DNA of 64,000 nucleotides from Eutreptiella sp. 'Long Island Sound 2002' (taxonomy: Eukaryota; Euglenozoa; Euglenophyceae; Eutreptiales; Eutreptiaceae). This document shows positions 1 through 11,299 of this stretch, piece by piece. The DNA lies in assembly GCA_964036045.1 (NCBI GenBank), contig OZ038390.1, forward strand, positions 36,270,974-36,334,973, given 5' to 3'. The number at the start of each line of letters is the position of its first letter. Positions within the stretch are counted from its first letter, which is position 1. Below the pieces are notes generated by a model that was not told where the DNA came from, searched no databases, and saw nothing but the letters and a program-made list of their open reading frames with translations. Both the position numbers and the translations under genes were made by a program.

Positions 1-2
1 TC

Positions 3-572
3 CTGGGAATGCCGGACATCGTCTGCCTTCAAGAAACATGGGCTCTCATGCCAGAAGGATGGCTCAACGGACTCCCTTATCAACACGTTGCCTCAGATCC
101 ATACAAAAGCGGTGGCCTGGTTATCCTGGTGCACACGAGAAGGCTCTCGAAAAAGAAATGGAAGACAGATGTCCGAAAGCACTCCCTCTGCGTCCTCATT
201 AACCCGGGACTACCGACTTCCATAGCGGTAGCATCAGTCCACTTCCCTCCCGGCATTTGCCCAATCAGCAGAGAAGAACACAGCAAGGCTGTGGCATCAT
301 TCCTCACAAAAGCAAAAGCAACAATCACATTCATACAAGGAGATTTGAACGACGACGTTATGCGCAGCAAGCGTGGCTGGCTCAAGAAAACACTCTCGAA
401 AGAATGGTAAGAATTCAACTGTCCATACGCTACAGGTCACCCCACCAATCAAGTGCTGACTAAAAGAGGACTCTCGGAGAAAGAGATCGATTGGATGTTT
501 ACCCACAACAGTACCCCATGTGTAGCGTGCACCAGAGAACAACTGCCAGGCCTCAGCTCTCACCGAGTGCAG
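3..572 (+). pseudogene. LINE endonuclease (EEP-type) domain, partial
   Basis: This is the nicking domain that starts target-primed reverse transcription. Visible signatures are VCLQETW near the start (the catalytic Glu motif of EEP nucleases), IQGDLND (the GDxN motif) and, after the first TAA, EKEIDWMF followed by a C-terminal LSSHR, which sits where the family has its SDH motif with the catalytic His (here S-S-H). TAA at 408-410 interrupts the domain, and TAA at 570-572 ends it just before the reverse transcriptase; both are in frame with what follows. The first part of the domain is outside the window. As written the domain could not be translated in one piece without readthrough. Confidence 0.75.
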
Positions 573-2651
573 TAATATTTCCTGGTGGTGGACAACGAGC
601 AGATGAAGCCGGCAGATCCATCTCAACGCAGGTATGACTTCCGACACCTGAACCAGAAAGAATTTCAAGAGATTGCGAACATCTGCTCACTGTTATTCGC
701 ATGGGCCAACATCACAGAATGGTCCCCCACAGCCGTCATGCACATGTACTTCCTGGTAATGGATGGTATAATTCCCCGCAGAAAATCCCACCTCTCCTTG
801 ACGGTAGCAGATGCCAAAGCAATGGCGGCTGCACTTCAAGCACATGATGGAAGAAATTCTGTGGCAGTTACCCAGTGGTGGGAAAACCGAAACAACAAGG
901 CCATGGCGTCCAAGCTGCATATCCCACTGGAAAAACTGCAGGGAGTATCCATTACATCAGCAACAACTCATGCCATCAAACTAAAAAAGAACAAATTCCA
1001 AGTCGTGGACCAAATCAGTGCTGATGGCAAGTATTTTCCACAGGAGAAAGAAGAATTTCAGGAAGAAATGCTGCGTCAAGCCAAAGAATTGTACAGCGGG
1101 CGTCCGGGAATCCGATTAGATTATGAGCACCTCAAGAAAGGCATGGAATTGGACACGGACCAACCTGAAGATACAGTTGACTTCATCGCCCACATGAACA
1201 GACTCCAAAGAACCCGAACAGGCCTTCCCATCGACGATGCAGCAGGTCAAACTCCGAACTTCCATGAACTCACTGCATTAGTCGGTCGCTCATCTTCAGA
1301 AGCCACTTCACTGGAGCAGCTTCCCCATGCTCTGGTGAGTCTCCTAGACGGATTCAGTCTGCTACTGATCTCCACACTGCTCGCAGCATTTGCTAACGGC
1401 AGTCACTGTCCACTCTTATGTGCAGTACTTCACCTATGTCTAAAGAAGAAAGAACCCTCCTGGCTCATTCCCAATAGCAGACCCATTCTGCTTGAACCCT
1501 ACCTACGCCGTCTCGAATCCAGCAACGTCTTCCTGCGTCAACAAGAGCGCTCAGAATGGTTCCAATGGACACCCCCATCTCACTATGCCTACAGAAAGCA
1601 GTTATCACCCCAGATGTGCGCGATCACCTGCAGATGGCTCACATGGTGGTATGCCCATACCAACGGTAAGGTGTTCATCATCGATTGGGATGAGAGCAAT
1701 GCCTTTTGCAACACCATCAGACACGACATGGATAAACTATTCCCCAGAGAAGCGCTTCAAGTAGAACGCTGGGCAGAACAGTTCTTTGGATCCTTCCATA
1801 TCTATGTTGTCTCACCATTCGGATTGACAGAACCATACTGCATGCGTCACGGAGGATCGCAAGGTGACTCCATGGGAGTGGGCCTATACGCAACCACCAC
1901 CTGTGCCCGAACCAGGTTTCACAAAGGAGTCCTGAGTCAACAGCGCAACCCATCAGATCTCTCCAGCAGAGCACCAGAACATGCCTTCAAATGCCTCCCA
2001 GCCCCGTGGAACAGCAGCATCAAAGTACTGGAGATTGTATACAGTGACGACCGCAGAGGATTCGCCTCTACCTTGGAAGACGCTGCCCACATGTTTCATG
2101 TCTTCAGTCAAGGATGCTGGTCGACAGGAGGTTCCTCTCAATGCAAGAAAGTGCAGATATTTGGAGTAGAACCCAAGAACCCGAGAGAACTAAAGTACAT
2201 CGAGGACACGGTGGACACGATGCAAGACAAGTTCAACCTGCAATGCTCAGGCCTAAAAATGACAGGGATACCTCTTATGCCCAATGAGCAGCCGCAAACG
2301 GCCATTGATAAGTTCACCACACGCCTCAAAGTACTGCAAGGATCACTGGGGAGACTCCAACCCTCACTGATACTAGTTCTCCGAATTCTCGTCACATACA
2401 CAATCTCAGTAGTAGACTACGTCTTCTCTGCCATCCCAGCACGAGCAGAACAAGTACAACCCCAGCAGATACAGATAAAAAGAATAGCCTGCAAAACGCT
2501 CTGCATCCCGGTGCGCACCCCCAACAAGATGCTATGGGCCAGCATAGACGATCTAGGCTTTGCAGTCCCCCACATCTTCACCCGCCTCCAGCTGCAATAC
2601 ATCAAGGGTCTCTTCTCTGCGTGTAACAGCAGAAGCATCTACACCAAGTAA
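573..2651 (+). CDS. LINE reverse transcriptase
   Basis: RNA-dependent DNA polymerase of the element. Fingers/palm motifs are in order: PNSRPI (motif 2-like) at about 1470, IIDWDESNAF (motif A, metal-binding Asp) near 1680, GGSQGDSMG (motif B) near 1850, YSDD (motif C catalytic Asp pair) near 2040, and LKMTGIPL (motif D-like) near 2255. The frame is open for about 690 codons and ends at TAA 2649-2651. The 573 start is only the codon after an upstream in-frame TAA, and no convincing ATG precedes the conserved part, so it was probably made as a polyprotein. All catalytic motifs look intact. Confidence 0.85.
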
Positions 2652-2666
2652 ACAATCCGCACCATC

Positions 2667-4400
2667 ATGCTGTACCCGTCACAGCAAGTGCCAACCCACC
2701 CAGACTGGATCACAGCGCAACAATGGATCGCCAGCTACGACATCTCATTCCACTTACCGTACGACCTTACAGAATCTCCAATTGCAATCGAAGTAATCCA
2801 CTCTCCAAGAGGCGGAATCATGCTGACGTCTGATGGGGCCAAGAAAGAAGACGATCATGCGTGGTCAGCGCTGGTGATTGATGAGCAAGGAGTAGCCATA
2901 AGAGCATATTCCAAAGTGCAATGTAAAGGCGGCAGCAGCTGGGTGGCAGAGTGGTGCGGCAAATTCCTTGCCTATCTACTACTGAAAAAGTACGACATCA
3001 ACCCACATCAAGTGCTTGGAGCCATCTCGGACAATCTCGCAGCAATGCACGGAGGAGATGGGGGCAAACCCTCCAAATGTGCCTGGATAGACGGCTACCG
3101 ACTTCAATACGCCACATTCCTGAGTGAGAACCACGTACCAGAATTTTATATCCCAGCCCAGCACAACACCAAAAGCAAGACACAAGTCGCTTTATGGCAG
3201 AAGGACACTGACGACACGGCCAAGCATGCCCTGAAGAATGCAATTGCAGGACAAGTACCCATGCCAGAATCACTAGACGACATGATGCTCTGCTTTCATC
3301 ATGGCACACTTGCAGCTAACGTGGTGCATGTTCTCGATGAAGCCTACAACAGCTCTTTACGCCCAGACTTTCATCTCGGAGATCCCAGAAGCAAAGTAAT
3401 ATGGCGCAGAGGAGTCACTCAAGGAAAGTATACGAATGAAGGGCTCACGGTGGCCTACTGGATACGAACCATACTGTACTGTCATGAAGGAACAAAAGAA
3501 GAATTCTGTTGTGCTTTCTGCCGCTCTTTGGACACAGGATGGGGCACACACTTGCAATGGTCGTGCCTAATTCTTCCCATACTATGTATGTGGTCATTCA
3601 CAGAAGTTGCTCGCCATCTAGCAGCATTGGGACACACAGTGGAATGGAAATCCCCAGCTCACTTTGCAACACATCAAGAAGGAGAACAACAAGAATGGGG
3701 CTTGGTGCCAGATTTCCTCATTGAGAATGCAGATCAATGGTCCGCTCTGAGTACATGCATCACATGGTCAGGAATAGTGTTGCGATCAAAAGAAGCTTCT
3801 TTATCGACCGAGGAGGCGATCACCCTGAGTGCAAAGTATCTGAAGGGGCTAGGAAGAAGACGACGCTGGCCTCCACTGATCCGGAGAGAGAACCTGCTGA
3901 AAGAATCAGATCCAGTAGGATGGCCAATGCTCAGCCCGCAATGGAATCACTGCGTCATTGCTGCAGCATACAATTTTGTAGGCCGCAGTGCACAACCTCA
4001 TCAGGAAGCGATGAACCCAGTCCCTCTGAATCTGCTTTCTCCCACACTCAACCCCACATCCTTCCATGCGTGCATTGCCTGCCCTAGAACTGAACATGAT
4101 CCTCAAGCAGTATACATCTCCATGATGTCCCCGCAGAATGAGCAGATCAGAACCAGCATGATAACTTTTCGTGCCACAGATGACTTGTACATCATGTTCA
4201 GCAGAGAGCTGCTAATCTCTCTAGCACCCAAACTCACGCTTGTCCTGCTACAAGACGAATGGCCATGCAATCCACACGATCAACAACACGACCCTGAGCC
4301 ACCACCTCCCAATTGGGATGAAGTCTCATCCTCCGCCAGCGAATCTGCCCCGGAATCAATCCTAGAATCTGACGACTCGGAGTACTGGGACTCAGAGTAA
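2667..4400 (+). CDS. LINE RNase H domain with Cys-rich and acidic tail
   Basis: RNase H removes the RNA strand of the RNA-DNA hybrid during cDNA synthesis. TSDGA (first catalytic Asp) near 2830, VAEWCGKFLAYL (Glu) near 2950 and ISDNLAA (second Asp) near 3030 give the D-E-D core. Further on, a cluster with CCAFC and later His/Cys near 3510-3570 resembles a degenerate zinc knuckle. The C-terminus is strongly Ser/Glu/Asp-rich. The ATG at 2667 follows the reverse-transcriptase stop by 15 nt in the same frame, so this may be the end of one polyprotein and not an independent ORF. The frame ends in TAA. Confidence 0.75.
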   Translation: MLYPSQQVPTHPDWITAQQWIASYDISFHLPYDLTESPIAIEVIHSPRGGIMLTSDGAKKEDDHAWSALVIDEQGVAIRAYSKVQCKGGSSWVAEWCGKFLAYLLLKKYDINPHQVLGAISDNLAAMHGGDGGKPSKCAWIDGYRLQYATFLSENHVPEFYIPAQHNTKSKTQVALWQKDTDDTAKHALKNAIAGQVPMPESLDDMMLCFHHGTLAANVVHVLDEAYNSSLRPDFHLGDPRSKVIWRRGVTQGKYTNEGLTVAYWIRTILYCHEGTKEEFCCAFCRSLDTGWGTHLQWSCLILPILCMWSFTEVARHLAALGHTVEWKSPAHFATHQEGEQQEWGLVPDFLIENADQWSALSTCITWSGIVLRSKEASLSTEEAITLSAKYLKGLGRRRRWPPLIRRENLLKESDPVGWPMLSPQWNHCVIAAAYNFVGRSAQPHQEAMNPVPLNLLSPTLNPTSFHACIACPRTEHDPQAVYISMMSPQNEQIRTSMITFRATDDLYIMFSRELLISLAPKLTLVLLQDEWPCNPHDQQHDPEPPPPNWDEVSSSASESAPESILESDDSEYWDSE

Positions 4401-4504
4401 AGAAAAGAACATCAAACTCACTCTGTGAATGAATCATGCTCGGTCCCTCCCTCCGCTCTAACCCATCTCCTACTAACCAATGCTGCTCCCCACTGATCTC
4501 AAAA

Positions 4505-5460
4505 TGAACTCATGCCCTCAAGACCTGTGAAAGACTTTGAGCACAAGTGTGTCAAAGAATCAGGGACAGGATCCTGCATGTCAAAGAAATGTTGCAACCC
4601 CATCCGATTCATCTCTTTCGTTGCCGATTGATGAAAGTACCAAAGAATTGGAAATGAGCTCTCCGCTATTGCAACCCCACCTGATTTAACCCACTGTGCG
4701 CTAACCTCACAGAGTCCGTGCCGATAGACGACGCCCCCAGAACGAATGTACCAATGAACCAGACTCGCTGAATGCTCAAGAAGCATGACACCTCCATCAG
4801 ATTCGATCACTCCCCACTCCATAGGCCAGCTGACCCACTCCAGTGACAGAAACAGGTGCAGAAAGAATGCCTCTCATGTGCCCGTCTTCCTCCTCACGCA
4901 AACCCCCATTTGCTAATCGGCAAGCTGACTCACAAACTCAAAAACAATACAAGTGCCTGATGCCCTCAAGACCTGTGAAAGAATTAAGCACAAGTGCGTC
5001 AAAGAATCAGGGACAGGATCTTGCATGCCAAAGAAATGTTGCAACCCCATCCGATTCATCTCATCCGTTGCCGATTGATGCTGGAGATTCTCAAAAGGAA
5101 TCAACACACCCAAGTCCGATGAAAGAATTGCGTACGAAAGTACCAAAGAACTAGAAATGTGCTCTCCGCTGTCAAAAGAAATGTTGCAACCCCACCTGAT
5201 TTAACCCACAGCGTGCCAATCTCACAGAGTCAGTGCCAATAGACGACGCCCTCAGAACGAATGTGCCAATGTACCAGACTCGCTGAATGCTCAAGAAGCA
5301 TGACACCTCCATCTAATTCGACCACTCCCCACTCCATAGACCTGCCGACCCACTCCAGTGATAGAAACAGGTGCAGAAAGAATGTCTCTCATGTGCCCGT
5401 CTTCTCTCTGATGCAACCCCCATTTGCTAATCGCCAAGCTGACCCACTAACTCAAAAACA
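4505..5460 (+). repeat. Tandem duplication in the LINE 3' region
   Basis: Two diverged head-to-tail copies of a unit of about 455-515 bp. Anchors include CCTCAAGACCTGTGAAAG at about 4513 and 4968, TTGCAACCCCATCCGATTC at about 4592 and 5040, GACTCGCTGAATGCTCAAG at about 4761 and 5277, and AACAATACAAGTGCCTGAT at about 4942 and 5457. A ~55-bp segment near 5080-5137 is present only in the second copy. Frames in the region are short and look accidental. Confidence 0.8.
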
Positions 5461-6054
5461 ATACAAGTGCCTGATTCAATCCTCAAAGAATGACAGACGA
5501 TGCTCACATGCCTTCAATGTTCAATGTGCAATGCGTGCGATGCTCCCTGACATGCCATGCCCCTAATCCTCAATGCATCAATCGAAAGCAGGCAAAACCC
5601 CCCATCTTCCTCACTCCCCCCAATATACATGCTCAGACTATGACCCATCGCCCATCCATCAGAAAGCAAAAGCAGCATGATGTGAATCGAGTGTGTAAAC
5701 GAATATGATGTTTAATGCACAATGCCATGCCAAGCCATGCCCAAAAAAAAAATCAGAATCCCCAACAGAGTAACAACCCGAGCACCAAACCACGACCACT
5801 GACTATATGCAGAAAAAATCAATCACCCAAGTCCCAAAAGCGAGAAGCATACCCATTTTCACCCTAAGAAATACCTATCATCCACCCAAAGGCAAAAGCA
5901 GCGGGCAAGCCACCCCGCGGCCGCCAAAAGGGGCCAGTACGAGGTACGGGGGCCGGCGGTGGGGGTGCGTAGTCCTCCCGAGCGCGTGGCACATATAGCT
6001 CACGCCGTCATACGGGAGGTGACTGCCATTCTCCCTAAACATACACCGCTCAGA
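5461..6054. other. Gene-free flank of the LINE
   Basis: A/C-rich sequence with no convincing frame. It includes an A10 run at 5743-5752 that could mark the LINE 3' end, and a locally GC-rich stretch at 5900-5980. Confidence 0.5.
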
Positions 6055-6361
<307 letters not shown>

Positions 6362-8225
6362 ATTCACGCATGTGCGCACGCTGCCCAGACCCCAGTACAT
6401 ATATTGCCACGTGCACTGCACACACACCGAGCAGCACAAAGCTCCCCGCCTTCGCTTGCAGTCGTGGACGGAAGGCATGGAAAAGCACCGTCAGGCATTG
6501 CTCTATGCTCGGCTCCAAGGTGTTGTGGACCCAGTCCTTGGGGCGCCCCTCGTTGTTCAAATACGCGTTCACCCGCGTATTGTTCCACCTGCGACGGCCA
6601 GAGAGCGGGCGAACCGTGAACTTGATTGTGCCGCGTCGCTGCGGTCGTTGTGGGCCCAGGGGCGGAGGACACGCCCCGCAGCACACACCTCCGTGCCCTC
6701 TCGACGCACAAAGAACCAACTCCAACCACGATTTCCTCGGGAATGTGCCAGAGGCCCAGCGGTCCCTTACAACCTTTGGCACACCAGGACGGGCACCCCT
6801 GGGGCAATGCACCGACATCAGGGCAAAGCGCTCCATTGCGCCCCAGGACAATTGTGGCGGCAGCCCGGCCCTCCGGAGGGAATGCTTCGGATATGGTGTC
6901 TAATCCGGCGGGGCCTGCGGCACCTGCGAAAGCCTCCGATCGGTCGAAAGTTGACATCCCGTGCCTCCTGCACCCATCGTCCCACGTTCGGACCCCAAGG
7001 CTCCTTGACAGGACGTGGAGTAGAGCCGCCGCCTCCGAACTCTCTCAGAGGCCCCAAGGGGTCGGGGATTCGCACCCGCGGTTTGACACCAAAGTCTAGT
7101 GGTGCGCTCTGGTGTATGGCGTCCTGACGTGGTTCAGGAAGCACGACATGCCTAAAGCCCATTCCGGGGCTTCTACTGGGCTCAAAGGGCCACTGAGCAA
7201 CCCACTACTCGACCCATGGGTCCCCAAACCCCTCTTCTTGGGGGCAAAAAAAAAAACGGTGGCCAGCCGTGGGGACGCGCGGCGCGGAATTGGCTCACAG
7301 TCACGTATCCCCGACTTCTGTCTTGTAGGGCTCTGCACGACCCATGCCCCTGTTGCAGGCCCCACTAAAGCATTTCTGGGTGGCACACCCACATGCTTTG
7401 TGACCCTTCCAAAGGGGAATCCTCTGGGAATGCTAATCCTGCGGCGCCTGCAGTGCACAGTCTGGGTAATTATCCCAGAATTTAGGCGGAATCGTGGTGC
7501 ATACATATGCCCACTTTTTCTCCTATTTTATCGCTACAATCTCCTTTTTGGGCCTCTCTCCTTCACAAATGGTGCAATTGTTTTCCGCACCCAATACGGT
7601 ATGGTCCCCCAAAACGGTAGTGGTCAAGTAGCGACTTCTGATTTCATCCCCACGCTTGCCATTGGGGACCACGACGGAAGGGGTATGTAGCCTTGGGCCC
7701 CAGCTCAACAATCTCAAGAACGGGGAGGTGATCCTACTCAATGGCGGTTTCCCCGGAAGAAAGCATGGTATTCACTGTGGCCCCACAGGCTCTGTCATCC
7801 CCGGACCCAGAGCACCCAACATACGACGTCTGCTCAGTGGACTCTGCAGTCTTGGATATGTGGATATCACGATTCGAGAAATCACCGACCCTAGAGCGAC
7901 AACGAGGGCTCGATGGGGACGCCCAGGCCCTCTGACTGAAGGGGCCCCTGAGCGTCGACGCACAAGCTTCCCACGTGGGAGCATAAGGTCTGATCGAGGA
8001 CTCCTGGCGGAGGGGTGGCTGGCGGGGCGTCTCGTGGTTTGATGCACGACCCCCCCCACCGCCTGGGGAGACCCAGCCTCTGGGATTGGCGTCGGTGCCT
8101 GGACTCATATCCTGGTCATTGCTGAGGGACTCCGAACTCCAGCGTATCTGTGATCCCTACCTGTCCCTCGCAGCATCCCTTCCGGCTCGCGGGGTCACAG
8201 ACACCCTAGCGCCTAGGACACTGCG
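6362..8225. other. Gene-poor GC-rich region, no gene recognised
   Basis: Several frames stay open for 150-250 codons on both strands, but none has a recognisable motif and they overlap each other, as expected in GC-rich DNA. Around 7050-7115 on the minus strand there is a tRNA-like fragment with a box-B-like GGTGCGAATCC and a short anticodon-arm-like hairpin, but no matching A box. Confidence 0.4.
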
Positions 8226-8312
8226 TTCCGACCCCTCCGGGATTCGAATCGAGCACCTCTAGTTCAGGCGTCACGTGCATGACCGCTGAACTACGCGACC
8301 TTCTCTCTGAGG
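8226..8312 (-). tRNA. tRNA-like sequence or tRNA-derived fragment
   Basis: Read on the minus strand, TAGTTCAGCGG fits the internal A-box consensus, and GATTCGAATCC about 45 nt later fits the B box. A middle hairpin with a 7-nt loop can be drawn between them. However, the loop lacks T at the position before the anticodon and the T and acceptor stems pair poorly, so this is more likely a decayed tRNA or a SINE head than a working tRNA. No anticodon is assigned. Confidence 0.3.
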
Positions 8313-10937
8313 GATTATGGGGGGCTACTCAACCAAGGCCTAAAAGGAACGCCCTTTACACGCTGGGCGCAATCACAAGCACGGGTTCAACAAATCAGGT
8401 GAGACATATCCTGCTCGCGACCAACAGCGTGGACGGGACCCCCGGAAGACTGACGTCTCATCCACCCCAACCGGCAACTGTCAACCGCCAGTGACTACCG
8501 TGGCTACCGTGGCGTCTCATCGTGGGCGCTCCCTAGCGACATTGCGAGAAAAAATAAATGCCTCCTCCAAGAACGTCCTTGCGCTCCGGACATTTTGCGC
8601 GGCAGAGCGCAGCGACGGGGAGCGGTCTTTGCATCACGGTGACAGCAGCACAATCACATGCACCACCGAAATTTGGCTTCACAAACCTTCACGGTCCCTT
8701 CGGCAGCCAGAAAACCAGCACGTGCGGCAAGAGGGTCGCCTTCCCCCTGTGGCAGGCCCCCCCGACAGCAGTGACCATCCTGGAGAAACGTATTGGTCGC
8801 CGCTGCAGCACTGCCCTTTGAAACGCAGTACAGGGGGGGCATGCATGGACCGCCCCCCCTTGCGTTCACCTGTCGTGGGGTCGACGAATTTTTGAAATTG
8901 AGAAAAAAGAGAAAGACCGGATCAAAACAAAAAGGTTCTGCTCGGGGGCTCAAAACTTCGGTCCCTAAACCCATCAAGTCACGTCACTGTCAGCACACAC
9001 TTGTATGTTTTCCGGTTCAGTCTCCAGTATCCTGTGTGATACAGGACCACCCAGGGCTCCGTGTTGGCAATCATCAGATACACACGGATCTCACTCTTTC
9101 GACCATCTGAACGGACACAACCCACATGAGGTGCAACGTGGTCTGCAATCCCACGAGCATACCACTGGATACTGGATGCACTACAAGGTACGCGACAAGC
9201 CTCCAAGCCCCCCCCCCCCCCCCTCCCCCTGCCTCCGCCGTCATTCTTCATCTGCCGTACCGGTATTGGTGTTGCTGTGGCGAGTCCACACCAGAAAATG
9301 CCTGCAGAGCCCCTGCTCGTCACATGCGACTGGGGTTTCCTGTACGCGCTACCTTCCACAAGGTTTGAAGGGATGGCGGGGGGGGGGGGGGTTAGACGTT
9401 CTGATAATTTCAAATTTTCCAGGTTCCCGTGCAGACAAACCTGGCCCCTTACCATCTCGGCGCTAAAGGCGCAGAGTTCTGGCTGATGTGCTATCACAGG
9501 GCTGTGTGATCAGATGGAGCAGGTCCCGCTGAGCCACACACTGGAAGCAGCACGTTCCTACTGAGTTCCGGTGGTGCAGGAGGCGGATATTACTGAGTGG
9601 CTCTTGATACGGGGCCCATCGCTGCTGAGAAACAAATTTCCTGCCAGACACTACTGGCACGCCTGGTCCCGAATGCCATGTCTCATCCCCCACAGACGGC
9701 GTGTACTACCAAATTCGGGCCTGTCATACGCATGCCCTCACTGCTTCCATCCCCAATACGAAGTACAGCATGACCGGGTGAGGTGCACCTCGGCTTCGTG
9801 GGTGCATTGGGAGATTCGTGGATGTGTCTTCCAGAAACTGCGCTTGATCTAACCACCTCTCTTTGAGGTGATTTCTGTTTCTCTTCCGTCGTGAATCACA
9901 TGTGCCCAAAAGAGGGTGAGCTGGGCAGCAGTCGGCCAGGGAGGAGGCAAACGGTCGGTTGGATGGTTGACAGGTCGGTTGGAAGGGCAAACATTCGCTT
10001 TGGTGCAAACAGTGGGTTAGGTCGGTGCACGGCCGGTCGGTTGGTTATGAAAACTGTTGGAGTAGGCAAATGGCCCGTCATTGTGAGCAAACGTCCGCTT
10101 GGGTAGGCAGGTGCGAGCAAACAACACGCACTGCAATACCCAACAACAGTGGCTGCATAATGTAAGTCTGCACAACAATGACGGAATCTTCGTTCGATGC
10201 CGCTTCTCCATCACAGTCGTACCTGCAGATTGCAAGGTGTTTGGAGATAGTCAAAAGCAGGCAGGTAACGATGTCGAGTCAGAGGCCAGAGCATGAGAAA
10301 TCGGGGAGACGCCAACTTACATAAACCGATCGGGTGGCTATCTGCCGGACAGTTGCTGCCGTCCAGCTCCAATGCGTATTGGGCCTCAGCGTCTCAAACA
10401 AGAAACTCCAGGTCGGAATGGGGTCAGCGACACGCCGAACCCATTTTTGAGCACAACTTTGAACACACAACGACCGCACTCAGCTACAGCCAGAGAGCTT
10501 GGTCCATGGAAATTAGCACAGGGGAAAACCCAGCAACGGATGGAGAAAAGCAGGCGTACCACAAAGATCTTCTGCTAGTGGCCCATTACATGGGAGTTCC
10601 AAGAGGACACAGGCGCCAGAGCCCAATGCCCAAGCCGTGAATAAAGACACCCTGACAAGGGCTAAGAAGGCCAACAAACACACAGTGCAATCGGCAAAGG
10701 GGGATGCAAACATGGTGGTGGTGGTGGGGCGGGGACAGGGCGGAACACGAGAACCCAGAGGACCCAGGTGCCGACACACCATATGTTCCCCTTGCCCATT
10801 CCTAATTATCCTCGGCGATGCATACCAGGCGAACCACCACGGGGGCGGTGGGGCTGACCACTCTGCAACTGGGCTTTGGAGACAACCCTGCTGAAGGTCT
10901 GGGTTGCACACACACACGATTGACGTAACAAAAGGGC
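8313..10937. other. Gene-free region with homopolymer runs and dispersed-repeat fragments
   Basis: No supported gene. It holds C/G runs near 8049, 9210-9223 and 9379-9390. A fragment at 9836-9873 matches the TGATCTAACAACCTCTCTTCGAGGTG repeat found again near 50408 and 55140. At 9940-10060 there is a degenerate GGTCGGTTGG-rich patch. Confidence 0.5.
9836..9873 (+). repeat. Copy of the short CCTCTCTT-GAGG hairpin repeat
   Basis: GCGCTTGATCTAACCACCTC, followed by a small loop and GAGGTGATTTC, matches copies near 50403-50440 and 55135-55170. The inner ACCTC/GAGGT arms can form a short hairpin. The longer copies also carry a GTATACGAC box upstream, which is absent here. Confidence 0.6.
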
Positions 10938-10979
10938 AACACACACACACACACACACAGACACACACACACACACACA
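10938..10979. repeat. CA microsatellite
   Basis: About 20 CA units with one GA interruption near 10960. Confidence 0.95.
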
Positions 10980-11218
10980 ATTTGCGATGCACAGCACAAA
11001 GCGTTGTTGGCTGAGTGAAAAATCCTCGTCAGTTGGTCATCAGACAAGACAAACAGAGCATGTCCAACGCCAGAAGGCGCCTTTCTGTAGGTGTATGAAG
11101 AAGGAGATGCTCGACTCCAGCCCGCCTCAGCGTCAGCTGTGGAGACGGGACATGCTGCACTGCCTTGCCCAGCAGTGCCAGCAGTGGTTGGGGTCAGCCC
11201 AGCCCTGCCCAGCTCTTG

Positions 11219-11266
11219 CCAGCCCAGCCCAGCCCAGCCCAGCCCAGCCCAGCCCAGCCCAGCCCA
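11219..11266. repeat. CCCAG pentanucleotide microsatellite
   Basis: Nine or more uninterrupted CCCAG units, with looser copies on the left from about 11198. The antisense frame gives an AGLGW-type peptide, which is a repeat artefact. Confidence 0.95.
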
Positions 11267-11299
11267 GCATAGCATTTCACCAAGTCCAGGCCTCCCCAG

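Larger units (their letters stand above)
1..5460 (+). mobile_element. LINE-like non-LTR retrotransposon, cut off by the window start
   Basis: In order on the plus strand are an endonuclease/exonuclease/phosphatase-type domain, a reverse transcriptase, an RNase H domain with a Cys-rich tail, and a long repeat-bearing 3' region. This is the layout of an apurinic-endonuclease LINE that also carries RNase H. The N-terminus of the endonuclease lies left of the window. All three domains share one reading frame (positions divisible by 3), interrupted only by TAA codons at 408, 570 and 2649. No terminal duplication can be assessed because the 5' end is missing. A 10-A run at about 5743-5752 may be the degraded tail, in which case the element extends to about 5752. 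The clade is not assigned. Confidence 0.85.

Noticed and set aside
8226-8312. Functional tRNA gene
   Set aside because: A and B boxes fit but the T and acceptor stems pair badly and the anticodon loop lacks the usual T; kept only as a tRNA-like fragment.
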